This document shows positions 1 through 8,801 of a stretch of 53,805 nt of DNA, piece after piece. A program made the translations under genes and the position numbers. The stretch is from contig NZ_KK366010.1 of the NCBI RefSeq assembly GCF_000686725.1, positions 1,502 through 55,306 of the forward strand. Reading direction: 5' to 3'. This DNA is from Clostridium akagii DSM 12554 (lineage in GTDB: Bacteria > Bacillota > Clostridia > Clostridiales > Clostridiaceae). The first letter of the stretch is position 1. The number at the start of each line of letters is the position of its first letter. The notes under the pieces were generated by a model. That model searched no databases. It worked only from the letters and a program-made list of their open reading frames with translations, and was not told the origin of the DNA.

Positions 1-404
1 CTGTATTGTATTGAATAGCCTGGCATATTCTCTAATGTTAATTTAATAGCTTCAACTCTAAGAGCTTTACCATCTGTACCAGCTTCTTGTCCATCTTTAA
101 CTGTATTTTGCCAACCTATATTTTCCACATGTGCCTGTACATCTACATGAGCACCTGCTGGAGCATTTGTTAAATTGACTTTAAGTGCCTCAACTCTAAG
201 ACCCCTTCCATCAGTTCCTGCTTCTGCACCATCGCTAACCCATGGTTGCCATCCAATGTTTTCTACATGACTGTCATAGGTGACTCCTACTTCCGTAGTT
301 GATGCAGGCGTGTCTGCTTTTACAGTTTGTCCATTCATTAACACTAAAATTGATACGCATAAAAAAATTGCAAGTGTTAACGATAATAATTTTTTTCTTT
401 TCAT
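1..404 (-). CDS. Secreted ChW-repeat protein (partial, N-terminus)
   Basis: The reading frame starts at the ATG at 404-402, behind a GGGGGAAG ribosome-binding site, and runs off the left edge, so only about 134 residues are seen. Residues 1-30 form a signal peptide: a basic start (MKRKK) followed by a hydrophobic stretch. Two clostridial hydrophobic (ChW) repeats follow, with the signature HVENIGWQ, then DG.EAGTDG and LRVEA. ChW proteins are secreted or surface proteins typical of Clostridium; a role in surface interaction is inferred only from the family. The gene lies just outside the tRNA-Arg island and is probably part of the ancestral chromosome. Confidence 0.9.
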   Translation of the reverse strand, partial: MKRKKLLSLTLAIFLCVSILVLMNGQTVKADTPASTTEVGVTYDSHVENIGWQPWVSDGAEAGTDGRGLRVEALKVNLTNAPAGAHVDVQAHVENIGWQNTVKDGQEAGTDGKALRVEAIKLTLENMPGYSIQY

Positions 405-730
405 TGAAACTTCCCCCGGCATAATTTTATTTTATTCCAATACAAATAATAATTTTTCAAATACATTATACAATATTTATCTGCATAAATCACCATAAAC
501 TCTAAATTATTCACATAGATACATTTTTATTTTTTATTGTCACTTTAAGTAAGTTTAAATCTAGCATGTATATATAACCATTACCAACTATTGAAAAATC
601 AAACGCAATAAAATAACCACGAGCGTGAAATTTCCCCGATGTTTTTTCATACATTCAATAAACAAGTATAAAAAAATAGCTGTTTGAAATTCCAACCCTA
701 TTGTAAATAAACTTGATTTAATGCAAAAGT

Positions 731-762
731 AAAAGCCAACAAACACTAATTTTGTTGGCTTT
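731..762 (-). terminator. Intrinsic terminator, probably the original tRNA-Arg terminator
   Basis: AAAGCCAACAAA and TTTGTTGGCTTT form a perfect 12-bp stem with a 7-base loop. It lies immediately 3' (in tRNA orientation) of the partial tRNA-Arg copy at 765. This is where the terminator of the uninterrupted tRNA gene would have been before integration (inference). Confidence 0.7.
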
Positions 763-764
763 GG

Positions 765-806
765 TGGTGCACCCAGAGGGAGTCTAACTCTCGACCATCA
801 GATTTG
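765..806 (-). repeat. Attachment-site copy 1 (tRNA-Arg 3' fragment)
   Basis: Matches bases 53325-53364 of tRNA-Arg from the CCA end through the T arm to the anticodon stem, with a few substitutions (CCCAGAGGGAGTCTAACTC). It diverges after CAGATT. It lacks the anticodon and D arm, so it cannot be a tRNA gene and is read as attL of the outermost element. Confidence 0.8.
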
Positions 807-940
807 TTTTATCGATTTTTTACTTTTCTACTCTTTTATGTAAATATTAGTATTACTGCATTTCCCTACTTTTGCTCACTAAGCCAATCTAAATCTAAAT
901 AACACTTGTATTGGAAAGATGTGTGAATATTTTTGTGAGA

Positions 941-1000
941 TTATATCTCTTTCCCTATTGATCTTTTTTGTTCCTTTTGCAGCACTATATCAGACAATAA
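941..1000 (-). pseudogene. Nucleotidyltransferase (MNT) C-terminal relic
   Basis: The minus strand encodes ..VLQKEQKRSIGKEI followed by TAA. This is nearly the same as the C-terminus of the nucleotidyltransferase at 51700-52107 (..VLQKEQKRVIGKEI). Only about 18 codons are recognisable. A matching relic lies next to each partial tRNA copy, so it marks the conserved element end rather than a functional gene. Confidence 0.6.
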
Positions 1001-1203
1001 AATATAGAAATCTTGTTCTTCCCTCGTTTTTGATTTTTTAAATAATTCTTTAAAATCTTTATATGAATAATTCAAAAACTGCTAGTACAATCTATTTTTT
1101 TCATTTATCAATAGCCACACCCCAATATATATTTTTTAATTTTATTTACCATTCTTATATGATATTTTCACAAGTATATAATAATAAATGCATCTATGCT
1201 ATT

Positions 1204-1674
1204 CTATAAAATTTTTATATACCAAACATCGCAAGCATAATGTTCTGTTTCAACTATCGGTTTTTCTAATTGAATAAATTCATTTTTTTTATAAAATTTA
1301 TTGGCCGCAACCATGTTTTCAAAGGTCTCAAGATAACACTTTTTATAATACTTTTTTGCAAATTCCAAAGAAATTTTTAGTAGTTCTTTCGCAATTCCAG
1401 TACCTCTCACATCTTTTAGAGAATACATTTTCTGTAATTCACATATATCTTCTGTATTAGTTAAAGGACCAATACCACAACCGGCTACTATTTTATTATT
1501 CTCTAGAGCAACCCAATATTTAGATTTTTCATTTTGATAAACTTGATAAAATTTCCCTAAATTGTCATCTTCCCATGCACATCCTGGCTTATTTGCTCCA
1601 AATTCTATTAAACAAGTTCTGATAAGCGACTCAACTTGTTCATTATCTTTTTCTTGTATTTCTCTAATTATCAT
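1204..1674 (-). CDS. GNAT-family N-acetyltransferase
   Basis: A 156-residue single-domain GNAT protein, expected to move an acetyl group from acetyl-CoA to an amine; the substrate is unknown. The acetyl-CoA motif is visible around residues 85-105 as MYSLKDVRGTGIAKELL, matching the (Q/R)xxGxG/A pattern. The later strand (CYLETFENMVAANKFYKK) is typical of motif B. Its ATG overlaps the stop codon of the upstream esterase by four bases (ATGA), so the two are translationally coupled. No terminator is obvious downstream. Confidence 0.88.
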   Translation of the reverse strand: MIIREIQEKDNEQVESLIRTCLIEFGANKPGCAWEDDNLGKFYQVYQNEKSKYWVALENNKIVAGCGIGPLTNTEDICELQKMYSLKDVRGTGIAKELLKISLEFAKKYYKKCYLETFENMVAANKFYKKNEFIQLEKPIVETEHYACDVWYIKIL

Positions 1675-2471
1675 AAACTACCTCCAGCATAAAATTTTAG
1701 ATATTTTTCAATATTGGATTGTATATACTCAGCACTATGATTGCCAGGGAATACATTATTTTGAGGATTTATGCCTTTTTCTTTCAATATTTGGTGTAAA
1801 ATTGAACATCCTTCATAAAATTTGCCTTCATCCTTATCTCCAGCATCAAGATAGACATCAAGATCAGAAGAAATATTATGGTTTCTAGCAATAAATATTG
1901 GATCATATTTTTCCCATACAGCCATATTTTTAAAATATGGCTTGTCTTCCTCTTCAAGTTCCAATTCTAAAGCCGGCATATGACCTCCAACCTTTGAAAA
2001 CATCTGCTGATGCCTAAATGTATTGTGAAGGGCTACGTAGCCACCTGCAGATATTCCACCAATATATCTCCCCTTTCTATCTTTTATAGTATTGAAGGTT
2101 TTATCTGTTAAAGGTACTATTTCTTTTATAAAATAATCTTCATACATTCCTAAATTTATGATTCTATTATTATCTTTAGGATTAGGCATTTGTTTACATA
2201 TTAAGGATGAATTCAACCCCCGGCTGTTTTCAATTCTTGGACATGCAATTATCATAGGAGCAATTTCCCTTTTATTGATCATTTCATCAACTTTAGTGTT
2301 AATATCCATTTCAAACATTATATTTTCACTCCCGCTTCTTCCATGTAGAAAATATAATACGGGTAAAGGAGTTAAACTATTATAGCATTCAGGTAAATAC
2401 ACCAGCATGGTCATTTCTTTACCAAGTATATCACTATAAGATTCGACTTTTTCTACTTTTGATTTATTCAT
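1671..2471 (-). CDS. Putative esterase (alpha/beta hydrolase, PF00756-like)
   Basis: A soluble esterase-like hydrolase of about 266 residues. The catalytic serine sits in GISAGG (near residue 147), a likely acid in DAGDKDE and the histidine in GNHSAEY near the C-terminus. An early HGRSGSEN segment fits an oxyanion-hole loop. An upstream in-frame ATG at 2486 exists, but the GAGGTG ribosome-binding site lies between it and the ATG at 2471, so 2471 is preferred. It forms an operon with the GNAT gene downstream. The substrate is not predictable; the family includes feruloyl and other carboxyl esterases. Confidence 0.82.
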   Translation of the reverse strand: MNKSKVEKVESYSDILGKEMTMLVYLPECYNSLTPLPVLYFLHGRSGSENIMFEMDINTKVDEMINKREIAPMIIACPRIENSRGLNSSLICKQMPNPKDNNRIINLGMYEDYFIKEIVPLTDKTFNTIKDRKGRYIGGISAGGYVALHNTFRHQQMFSKVGGHMPALELELEEEDKPYFKNMAVWEKYDPIFIARNHNISSDLDVYLDAGDKDEGKFYEGCSILHQILKEKGINPQNNVFPGNHSAEYIQSNIEKYLKFYAGGSL

Positions 2472-2629
2472 TTTTTTGCACCTCATTTGTTAAATTTATA
2501 ATTTTGCTTATAGTTATACCCTGTAATTTTCTATATAATTTTAAGTTCCATGATAATATTCTTGGATGTTTCTTAATAAACTTCTACAAATGAGCTTCAT
2601 ATTCCTTTATTAATAAGATTTTATATTGT

Positions 2630-3625
2630 CTAATTACTGTTCTTAATAATGTTTTTTGCACCTATAATAGAATGTATTAAAGCCAAACCCAAAGGTGTAA
2701 AAAAATAAATTGTTGTTTGAATAAAAATGGATTTATTGATTATTCCTTCTTCTACTCCTATTTTCCTTAAAATCTTCAAATATAAAACCAAGTTCCTCTC
2801 TTCTAAATCTTTAACTTTCATTTTTGTTATATCCTTACCATTTATAAGTTTTCCGCATGCAATAGGTGTTTTAATTTCATGAACCCAGGACTCAATATAT
2901 TTCTTGTATTCTCGTTGCTGCTCACTGAACTCTTTTATATGTTCAAGCATATCTCTATTTGTAACAGTTATTATTTCATAAAGGATTTTTCCATCCATAA
3001 ATTCAGGTTCAGTTATTATTTCACTTAACAAATATTTTCTGTCTAGGCCTTCTAGGTTTTTTAGTAAATTATTATAGTAATCTGATGACCATAAGTATTC
3101 CATTAATTCTTCTCGTGATACTATATTACTCTTATTTTTTATTAAAAAGCTTAATATTTTCAATTCATTTTTTGTAAGCTCTATTGTTTTTTCTCCAAAC
3201 ATTATACTTCCATTTGCCAGACTTAATTGCAAGCCTTTATGAATTAACATATCTGTATCTTTAGAATTGGCATATGTTCTTTTTAATACAGAAGATATTC
3301 TTACTAGTAAAATTTGAGTATTATAAGGCTTTGTAATGAAATCATCAGTTCATCAAATTCACTAGCTCTACTTGTAACTACAATAATTGGTATTTGAGAT
3401 TTTTTTCTGATTTCTTTACACAAATAGTATCCATCATACACTGGTAAATTTATATCTAAAAGAATTAAATCTGGATTAGCCGAATTAATATATTGCAGAA
3501 TATCATCGAAAAAATTAGGAGCGTCTGTGCTATATCCATATCTATTTAAAAGTTCACTTAGTTCCAACCTCATAGTTTCAGAATCTTCAATGATTATAAT
3601 CTTAGGCAGTTTTATATTGAAAAAA
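2630..3625 (-). pseudogene. Collapsed BceRS-AB-like relic (response regulator, kinase, permease)
   Basis: In minus-strand order the segment encodes an OmpR-type receiver (IIIIEDSETMR, then LILLDINLPVYDG) and a short out-of-frame deletion near 3345. A winged-helix part follows (LTKNELKILSFLI..SREELMEYLWSSD). It jumps without a stop into a histidine-kinase segment with the H box SWVHEIKTPIA, and again into a permease C-terminus (TTIYFFTPLGLALIHSI). This is the gene order of bacitracin-type BceR-BceS-BceA-BceB modules with the middles deleted. The reader should not treat the 206-residue open frame at 2630-3250 as a real protein. Nothing here should be functional. Confidence 0.75.
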
Positions 3626-3771
3626 TTGATGAACGAAATAAATTGATAATGCAACAAACAGGTTCAATAGGCTATGATATTGCTCTTGTGAGTCTTACAG
3701 TAGCAATGCTTGTTTCTAGTTTCTTTAGTATTGTTGTATGTATTACACTTTTTTTACAACCTTATTTTTAG
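3616..3771 (+). pseudogene. Fragment of a small DER-motif membrane protein
   Basis: An open plus-strand frame without a start encodes IEKIDERNKLIMQQTGSIGY, then a membrane span and a short tail ending PYF-stop. The DER(x)n start followed by hydrophobic segments resembles the membrane proteins at 5604-6116 and 15823-16125. It looks like the last 51 codons of a third family member, cut at the junction with the BceRS relic. Confidence 0.4.
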
Positions 3772-4080
3772 CTATCATTAAAATATCATTAAAATTCTAT
3801 TATCGTAAAAAATATTAACTTATAGTTTTTATGACCAGTAAGCAATTTTATTTGAATTTACTTCGAAATCGTGGTGTGAGAGGTCGTGAGATTTTAATTA
3901 TATTCCCCTGGATTAACAATTAGAAAGGAGAAATTAATGATAAAAAAAACAAAATAAGTGAAAATTAAACGATCATAGTGATATTTACTCGCTGTGGCCG
4001 TTTTAAGATTCATTTGTATTAAATATTAGTAATACCAGCAAATTTGTACATATGCTGGTGCTAGACCTACCCTTACATAA
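3772..4080. other. Intergenic, nothing recognised
   Basis: About 300 bases of AT-rich DNA. A GGAG-preceded ATG near 3937 opens only a six-codon frame. No hairpin or known RNA was seen. Confidence 0.6.
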
Positions 4081-4590
4081 TCATTCCACTAATCTGGCAA
4101 GCTGGTTAATGTTATTATGTAGTATTTTCATGTTTATGAACCCAAATACAATTGCAATAGTTACCCAGATAGCGACTTCACCAGCAGAGTAGCCAAGGAT
4201 GTTTTGGGCAAGTTTTAAAATATAACAGCATGGAATAACCGTCAGCCATGCCGTTACTTCCCCAGGGACATAATGGCGGTAAGACAATGGTAATAATATA
4301 ATATGAAATAAAATCAGATGCACGATATTAGCTACGAGTAAGCCGTACCATAATCCATAAAATCCACTTATATTACCAATCATAGTTGCAATCATCCACA
4401 AAATTAGCTCTTCATATACACCTATGGCAATACCAGCTGTGCTTTTTGTGCCTCCAAATGGTGTTATTGGAAGATGGATATATTGTTTAAAACCTTTTGC
4501 ACACCAGTACTTTGCCATAATGATTTCTTCCATATCATGTACAATAAACAACAATGGAAACAACCAAACAAACCATTTTAATTCATTCAT
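4081..4590 (-). CDS. HXXEE-domain membrane protein
   Basis: A 169-residue integral membrane protein with about five predicted spans. The N-terminal HDMEE (residues 18-22) is the HXXEE signature of PF13787; conserved acidic residues recur at YEELILW and PGEVTAW. The biochemical function of the family is unknown. The ATG at 4590 follows a GGGGGGAAT ribosome-binding site. It is divergent from a TetR regulator 155 bp away, which is the usual arrangement for a regulator controlling the neighbouring membrane gene. Confidence 0.85.
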   Translation of the reverse strand: MNELKWFVWLFPLLFIVHDMEEIIMAKYWCAKGFKQYIHLPITPFGGTKSTAGIAIGVYEELILWMIATMIGNISGFYGLWYGLLVANIVHLILFHIILLPLSYRHYVPGEVTAWLTVIPCCYILKLAQNILGYSAGEVAIWVTIAIVFGFINMKILHNNINQLARLVE

Positions 4591-4744
4591 TTCTTATTCC
4601 CCCCTTTGTTCTCTATTTTAATCATCTGCTTTAATGTTTCAACCATCAGATTTTCAATGATTATATAATTAAGCAACGAAAAGCATACATAATGTTGTTT
4701 ATCTGTACAAAGTGTTTTAAAATAAAGGTAAGGAGGAATTCTAA

Positions 4745-5314
4745 ATGAATCAAAATGATTTGCGTGTTATAAAGACAAAAAAAAATATTGAGACATCTTT
4801 TATTTACTTACTGGATAAAAAAGACTTTTACAAAATAACAGTGCAGGATATATTGGATACTGCTTTGATTAACCGCTCTACTTTTTACAAGCATTATCCA
4901 GATAAATATCAGCTGGCTGAAATTCTTTGCAATGAAGTATTTGATTTACTAAAAGCTGGTGTTAAAGATCGATTTTGCTGTACTACTGCGGAAGATACCC
5001 TCATGATTATAAAACCATTATATCAAATTCTATCTGTCAAACGAGAAGAGATTTTAGCGCTCTTTAAAATTAATACGGATACCATTCATTTGTATGATGA
5101 CTTGTCTGATTTCTTAAAAGAAAGTTTTTACGAGCAGCATTGCTTACAAAATAAGCAATCCCATGACGTTTTAGACTATTTGTCTGAGTTATATGCATCA
5201 CTTGTTATGACTTCAATTAAATGGTGTCTTCAAAATAATGGATATAAACAATTGTTCAATCATACTCAGCTTTTTTTGAAATTAGCAGAAGTGTTTGAAT
5301 ATCCATGCGAATAA
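4745..5314 (+). CDS. TetR/AcrR-family regulator
   Basis: A 189-residue regulator with an N-terminal helix-turn-helix (ITVQDILDTALINRSTFYKH, residues about 29-48), the TetR signature. The C-terminal two thirds are the ligand/dimerisation part and name no ligand. The ATG follows AAGGAGG with good spacing. It faces away from the HXXEE gene, so that gene and its own are the most likely targets (inference). No perfect operator palindrome was found in the 155-bp gap. Confidence 0.9.
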   Translation: MNQNDLRVIKTKKNIETSFIYLLDKKDFYKITVQDILDTALINRSTFYKHYPDKYQLAEILCNEVFDLLKAGVKDRFCCTTAEDTLMIIKPLYQILSVKREEILALFKINTDTIHLYDDLSDFLKESFYEQHCLQNKQSHDVLDYLSELYASLVMTSIKWCLQNNGYKQLFNHTQLFLKLAEVFEYPCE

Positions 5315-5409
5315 ATAATATTTACGATTTAATGTATTGTAACTTTAATTCCATAAAAAATTTCAAAATAATTCATTTTCAATATTTACAATATCCAGTC
5401 TCATTAGTG

Positions 5410-5607
5410 TTACTTTTGTGATAACACAAATAACTCTTCCACTGGAACATTTAGATATTTTGCCAAACGCATGGCTAATTCTAAGGTTGGATTGTATTTA
5501 TCATTTTCTATGGCTATAATTGTTTGACGAGTAACCCCTAAAATATTAGCAAGCTCTTCTTGTGTTAATTTATATTGTTTTCTGTATTTCTTAATATAAT
5601 TTTTCAT
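5410..5607 (-). CDS. XRE-family small DNA-binding protein
   Basis: A 65-residue protein that is essentially one HTH_3 domain (LTQEELANILGVTRQTIIAI, residues 14-33), ending ..LNVPVEELFVL. It is typical of short Cro-like repressors paired with a membrane protein. Its ATG overlaps the stop of the upstream membrane gene (ATGA). A second XRE/membrane pair lies at 15823-16345 in the opposite gene order. Confidence 0.9.
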   Translation of the reverse strand: MKNYIKKYRKQYKLTQEELANILGVTRQTIIAIENDKYNPTLELAMRLAKYLNVPVEELFVLSQK

Positions 5608-6116
5608 GATATTTTCTCACCAAAACCGCATAATATTATAAATTTAGCTACAATATAAAAAATAATTTGCAGTACTATTATTATAATTGATATTCCAAGT
5701 TCTCCCTTGGCAAAAATATCGTAAATGCCCCAAATAATAAAAAAAATATTAATATAAACAAAGGTTACGAAAATTGATTCATCTGCAACGATACGCTCCC
5801 TTTCATCCATAAATCTGAAACTGTTAGTTCCGCTAACTAAAGGTTCACGTTTACCACCTAAGCGTTTATTAAATATTGCTTGTGTAATAAATAATACTAA
5901 AATTTGTGTGCTAATTATAATTACTATATTTTGATTAAGTGAAATAGAAATATGAATTAAAGATTTAAATAAATATATTGGTGATAAAACCACTACATTC
6001 TTATATATACTTGATGCAATAAATATAACTGGTATTAGCAATATTTCAAAAAAGTACGTATAACGAATTGTAATATTTCTAGCAATTTTAACGCGCTCAT
6101 CTCTTTTTTTTAACAT
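5604..6116 (-). CDS. Small four-span membrane protein paired with XRE regulator
   Basis: About 170 residues starting at the ATG at 6116, which has AGGAGG eight bases upstream; the longer frame from 6170 lacks such a site. Four hydrophobic segments are visible, with a cytoplasmic FMDERERIVADES loop in the middle. The DER-motif loop plus an adjacent XRE gene suggests a DUF2178/DUF3796-type protein, but I cannot name the family with certainty. Function unknown. Confidence 0.7.
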   Translation of the reverse strand: MLKKRDERVKIARNITIRYTYFFEILLIPVIFIASSIYKNVVVLSPIYLFKSLIHISISLNQNIVIIISTQILVLFITQAIFNKRLGGKREPLVSGTNSFRFMDERERIVADESIFVTFVYINIFFIIWGIYDIFAKGELGISIIIIVLQIIFYIVAKFIILCGFGEKIS

Positions 6117-6276
6117 CTTGTCTCTCCTCCTAAATGTTAAAACATCTTTACATTTATAATACAATAACATTTAGGTAAATGTCAATACTTCTTTACATTT
6201 TGATTTGAATATTTTATTTAAATACTCCATTATTATTGAGATAAATTTTTCCAACTAAAATTAAAATCCACCCAAT

Positions 6277-6311
6277 AAACCCCCGACTAATTTATTAATT
6301 GTCGAGGGTTT
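6277..6311 (-). terminator. Terminator of the thi operon
   Basis: AAACCCCCGAC and GTCGAGGGTTT form an 11-bp stem with one wobble/mismatch around an AT-rich loop, 69 bases after the thiH stop. The U-run is short, so efficiency may be moderate. Confidence 0.6.
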
Positions 6312-6379
6312 CATTTGTATAAGCTAACGCTACTAACTGTATCATATAATTTTATTCAACAAAATTAATTGATATCTTT

Positions 6380-7537
6380 TTATACATATATATAATCACT
6401 CATAACTGGTTGAAGACCATGACTTGCAATTACATCAGATATTTCTGATACTGTGCGGGGGTCCGAAATCTCAAATTGTTCATCACCTTTAGCTTCTTCA
6501 TTATCACTGTGACCGCCTATTCCAACTGAAACTCCAGCTGAAATTTTAGTTGCTGCAAGTCCAATTACATTATCACGAAAACCAGCACGTTCACGGGTTG
6601 ATATGGTAATGTTTGCAAAAGGCAAAAATATTCTATATGCAGTAATTATCTGTAGCAGCTGCTTCTCATGTACATCTTTTGGATTAATTTTATCATTATT
6701 AATTATTGGACATAACCTTGGACATGAGATGGCAATTTCAGCATGTGGATACTTACGTTGAAGAATGTATGCATGAAGTCCTGTTGCAAAGGCATCCTTT
6801 CTAAAGTCATCTAATCCCAAAAGTGCTGCAAATCCAACACCGCGCATTCCACCTTTTAATGCTCTTTCCTGTGCGTTAAAACGATAAGGGAAAACACGTT
6901 TGTGTCCCTCTAAATGCAATGTTTCATATTTATCTGAATTATAAGTTTCCTGAAATACGGTAACAAAATCCGCACCACATTTATGTATGTATGCATATTC
7001 ATCTGAGTTCATTGGATATACTTCAAGACCAACCACCTTAAAATGTTTTCTAGCTATCTTGCAGGCTTCACCAATATAAGAAACATCCGACATACTACGA
7101 CTTTCACCAGTAAGAATTAATATTTCTTGTAATCCGGTTTTAGCAATACTTTGCATTTCTTTTTCTATTTCCTCTGCATTGAGTCTAGCGCGCTTAATTT
7201 TATTATAGCGGTTAAAACCACAATAAATACAATAGTTTTCACAATAATTAGAAATATAAATTGGAGTAAACATATAAATTGAATTTCCAAAATGCTTATG
7301 TGTTTCTAATTTAGCGCGCCTAGCCATATCCTCAAGAAAAGGTAACGCTGCTGGTGACAATAAAGCTGCAAAATCTTCAATATCTAACACATCTTTCTTA
7401 AGAGCCTCAATCACATTATGAGCTGTATATTTTTCAGAATCATATGCTTCCATTTTTGAGATGACCTGATCCATTACTTTAGATTTAATCTCCTCCATAC
7501 CTTCCATATATTTCATATGATCAACACGTTGTTCCAT
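6380..7537 (-). CDS. thiH: 2-iminoacetate synthase ThiH
   Basis: A radical SAM enzyme that cleaves tyrosine to dehydroglycine and p-cresol, supplying the C2-N3 unit of the thiazole ring in anaerobes. At 385 residues it is full length. The cluster-binding CxxxCxxC is C99-ENY-C103-IY-C106, followed by GFNRYNK. The C-terminal BATS-like half (ISTRERAGFRDN, then GIGGHS) is present. It follows thiG after 13 bases, so the two form one operon. It is the last gene before the terminator at 6277-6311. Confidence 0.95.
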   Translation of the reverse strand: MEQRVDHMKYMEGMEEIKSKVMDQVISKMEAYDSEKYTAHNVIEALKKDVLDIEDFAALLSPAALPFLEDMARRAKLETHKHFGNSIYMFTPIYISNYCENYCIYCGFNRYNKIKRARLNAEEIEKEMQSIAKTGLQEILILTGESRSMSDVSYIGEACKIARKHFKVVGLEVYPMNSDEYAYIHKCGADFVTVFQETYNSDKYETLHLEGHKRVFPYRFNAQERALKGGMRGVGFAALLGLDDFRKDAFATGLHAYILQRKYPHAEIAISCPRLCPIINNDKINPKDVHEKQLLQIITAYRIFLPFANITISTRERAGFRDNVIGLAATKISAGVSVGIGGHSDNEEAKGDEQFEISDPRTVSEISDVIASHGLQPVMSDYIYV

Positions 7538-7550
7538 TTAAATCCCCTCC

Positions 7551-8327
7551 TTAATTTTCAAGAAATCCAGTTAATGGTGATGAAGCCGACGCACCTTTAT
7601 AAATAATGCTACCAAGCCCTGAAAGATATGCGCCTCTTCCTGCTTCTATTGCCTTCTTAAAAGCATCCGCCATAGCTGGAATATTACCTGCCGAGGCAAC
7701 TGCAGTATTAACCATAATAGCAGCAGCTCCCATTTCCATAGCTTCACAGGCCTGAGAAGGTCGACCAATTCCTGCATCCACAATAATTGGAAGTTCAATC
7801 TCATCAACTAAAATTTTAATAAAATCACGTGTACATAATCCTTTATTTGATCCAATAGGTGCCGCAAGTGGCATAATAGCTGCAGCTCCTGCATTTACCA
7901 TATCTCTTGCAACGTTTAAATCTGGATACATATAAGGCATTACTATAAATCCCTCATTTGCAAGAATTTCAGTGGCTTTTAATGTTTCATAATTATCAGG
8001 TAGCAGATATTTTGAATCACGAATAACTTCAATTTTAATAAAATCTCCACATCCAAGTTCACGAGCTAAATGTGCAATTCGAACTGCTTCTTCAGAATTA
8101 CGAGCTCCTGATGTATTTGGAAGTAATGTAACGTTTTTAGGTATATAATCTAAAATATTAGCAGCACCTCCCAAATTAGCGCGACGTAATGCTAACGTAA
8201 TGATCTCGGCACCAGCATTTTCAACCGCTGCATTTATTAGATCAAGTGAATATTTCCCAGATCCTAATATAAATCGCGAACTAAATTCATGTTTACCTAT
8301 AATAAGTTTGTCAGTATTGTTTTCCAT
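7551..8327 (-). CDS. thiG: Thiazole synthase ThiG
   Basis: A TIM-barrel enzyme that forms the thiazole phosphate from deoxyxylulose 5-phosphate, dehydroglycine and the ThiS thiocarboxylate. It is full length at 258 residues. FILGSGKY, the IKIEVI lysine strand (Schiff-base lysine region) and the phosphate loop [17 protein letters not shown] are all present. The ATG follows GGGGGAAAAA. Immediately upstream is only a 22-codon stump of thiS, so the sulfur-carrier partner must come from elsewhere in the genome if this enzyme works (inference). Confidence 0.95.
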   Translation of the reverse strand: MENNTDKLIIGKHEFSSRFILGSGKYSLDLINAAVENAGAEIITLALRRANLGGAANILDYIPKNVTLLPNTSGARNSEEAVRIAHLARELGCGDFIKIEVIRDSKYLLPDNYETLKATEILANEGFIVMPYMYPDLNVARDMVNAGAAAIMPLAAPIGSNKGLCTRDFIKILVDEIELPIIVDAGIGRPSQACEAMEMGAAAIMVNTAVASAGNIPAMADAFKKAIEAGRGAYLSGLGSIIYKGASASSPLTGFLEN

Positions 8328-8339
8328 GTTTTTTTCCCC

Positions 8340-8414
8340 CTAATTTGTTAACATTTCACTAGTTGTAATTCCAGTCTTGAAATTCATTTGTTTACCATTT
8401 ATTATGATTTTAAA
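8340..8414 (-). pseudogene. thiS: Truncated thiS (5' end only)
   Basis: Behind an AAAGGAGGG site the frame reads (F)KIIINGKQMNFKTGITTSEM then LTN-stop, which is the start of the ThiS sulfur carrier (normally about 65 residues ending in GG). The start codon is not ATG, and the frame ends 13 bases before thiG. The essential C-terminal Gly-Gly is missing, and thiF, which often follows thiS, is absent. Confidence 0.7.
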
Positions 8415-8430
8415 CCCTCCTTTTGAATAA

Positions 8431-8485
8431 AAAAAAGCATAAAAAGTAAATACACCCGCGGTGGTGTACCCCTTTTTATGCTTTT
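8431..8485 (-). terminator. Strong terminator between the TPP riboswitch and thi genes
   Basis: AAAAGCATAAAAAG pairs with CTTTTTATGCTTTT around an inner TACACC/GGTGTA stem, followed on the minus strand by eight T residues. It sits downstream of the riboswitch and upstream of the thiS stump, so riboswitch-initiated transcripts would have to pass it to reach thiG. Confidence 0.75.
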
Positions 8486-8537
8486 GTAAATTCACATAAA
8501 AGTTACGTGTTACTCCATTTTAAGTTTACTTAACGTC

Positions 8538-8572
8538 AAAAAGATGCTTCAATCGTATAGATTAAAGCATCT
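8538..8572 (-). terminator. Expression-platform terminator of the TPP riboswitch
   Basis: AGATGCTTTAATC and GATTGAAGCATCT form a 13-bp stem with a TATAC loop, followed by TTTT on the minus strand, about 25 bases 3' of the aptamer. It is the likely OFF structure formed when TPP is bound. Confidence 0.8.
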
Positions 8573-8596
8573 GCATCATATCAAAATTCATGCTTG

Positions 8597-8671
8597 TTCC
8601 CTACGGCAGTATTAACTGACAGGTTCTAAGGGTCAGGTTTTATCCTTCTCAACTATATTAGTTCCCCTACA
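8597..8671 (-). promoter_or_regulatory. TPP riboswitch (THI element)
   Basis: The minus strand carries the conserved aptamer blocks in order: GTAGGGGAACT, GTTGAGAAGGA, ACCTGACCCTTAGAACCTG, then TTAATACTGCCGTAGGGAAC. These match the THI-box pattern (GGGG, CTGAGA, ACCCTTxGAACCTGA, GCGTAGGGAA). It lies about 270 bases upstream of thiG with a terminator stem between, as expected for TPP-dependent transcription attenuation. A second, decayed copy is at 15341-15408. Confidence 0.92.
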
Positions 8672-8801
8672 ATTCATATTAAATTAACTTATTCTAAGTA
8701 TGACATAAATTTATTTTTAATGCAATACTCTTGATAGATATTCTTTGCTACTTTAATATAAAACCATTTAGTAAAGATCTACTCATTTTTTCATATTGAT
8801 T

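Larger units (their letters stand above)
405..1203. other. Gene-free stretch containing the left island boundary
   Basis: No convincing gene is present. 405-730 is featureless AT-rich DNA. 731-762 is a terminator hairpin, 765-806 a partial tRNA-Arg copy, and about 870-1000 repeats the arm sequence seen again at 46620-46740 and 51640-51755. Nothing is recognised in 1000-1203. Confidence 0.7.

Noticed and set aside
765-806. A second tRNA-Arg gene
   Set aside because: It lacks the anticodon and D arm; it is an attachment-site copy.
8431-8485. T-box-like ACCGCGGG in the thi leader
   Set aside because: The bases lie inside one continuous terminator stem and lack the T-box flank and stem I.
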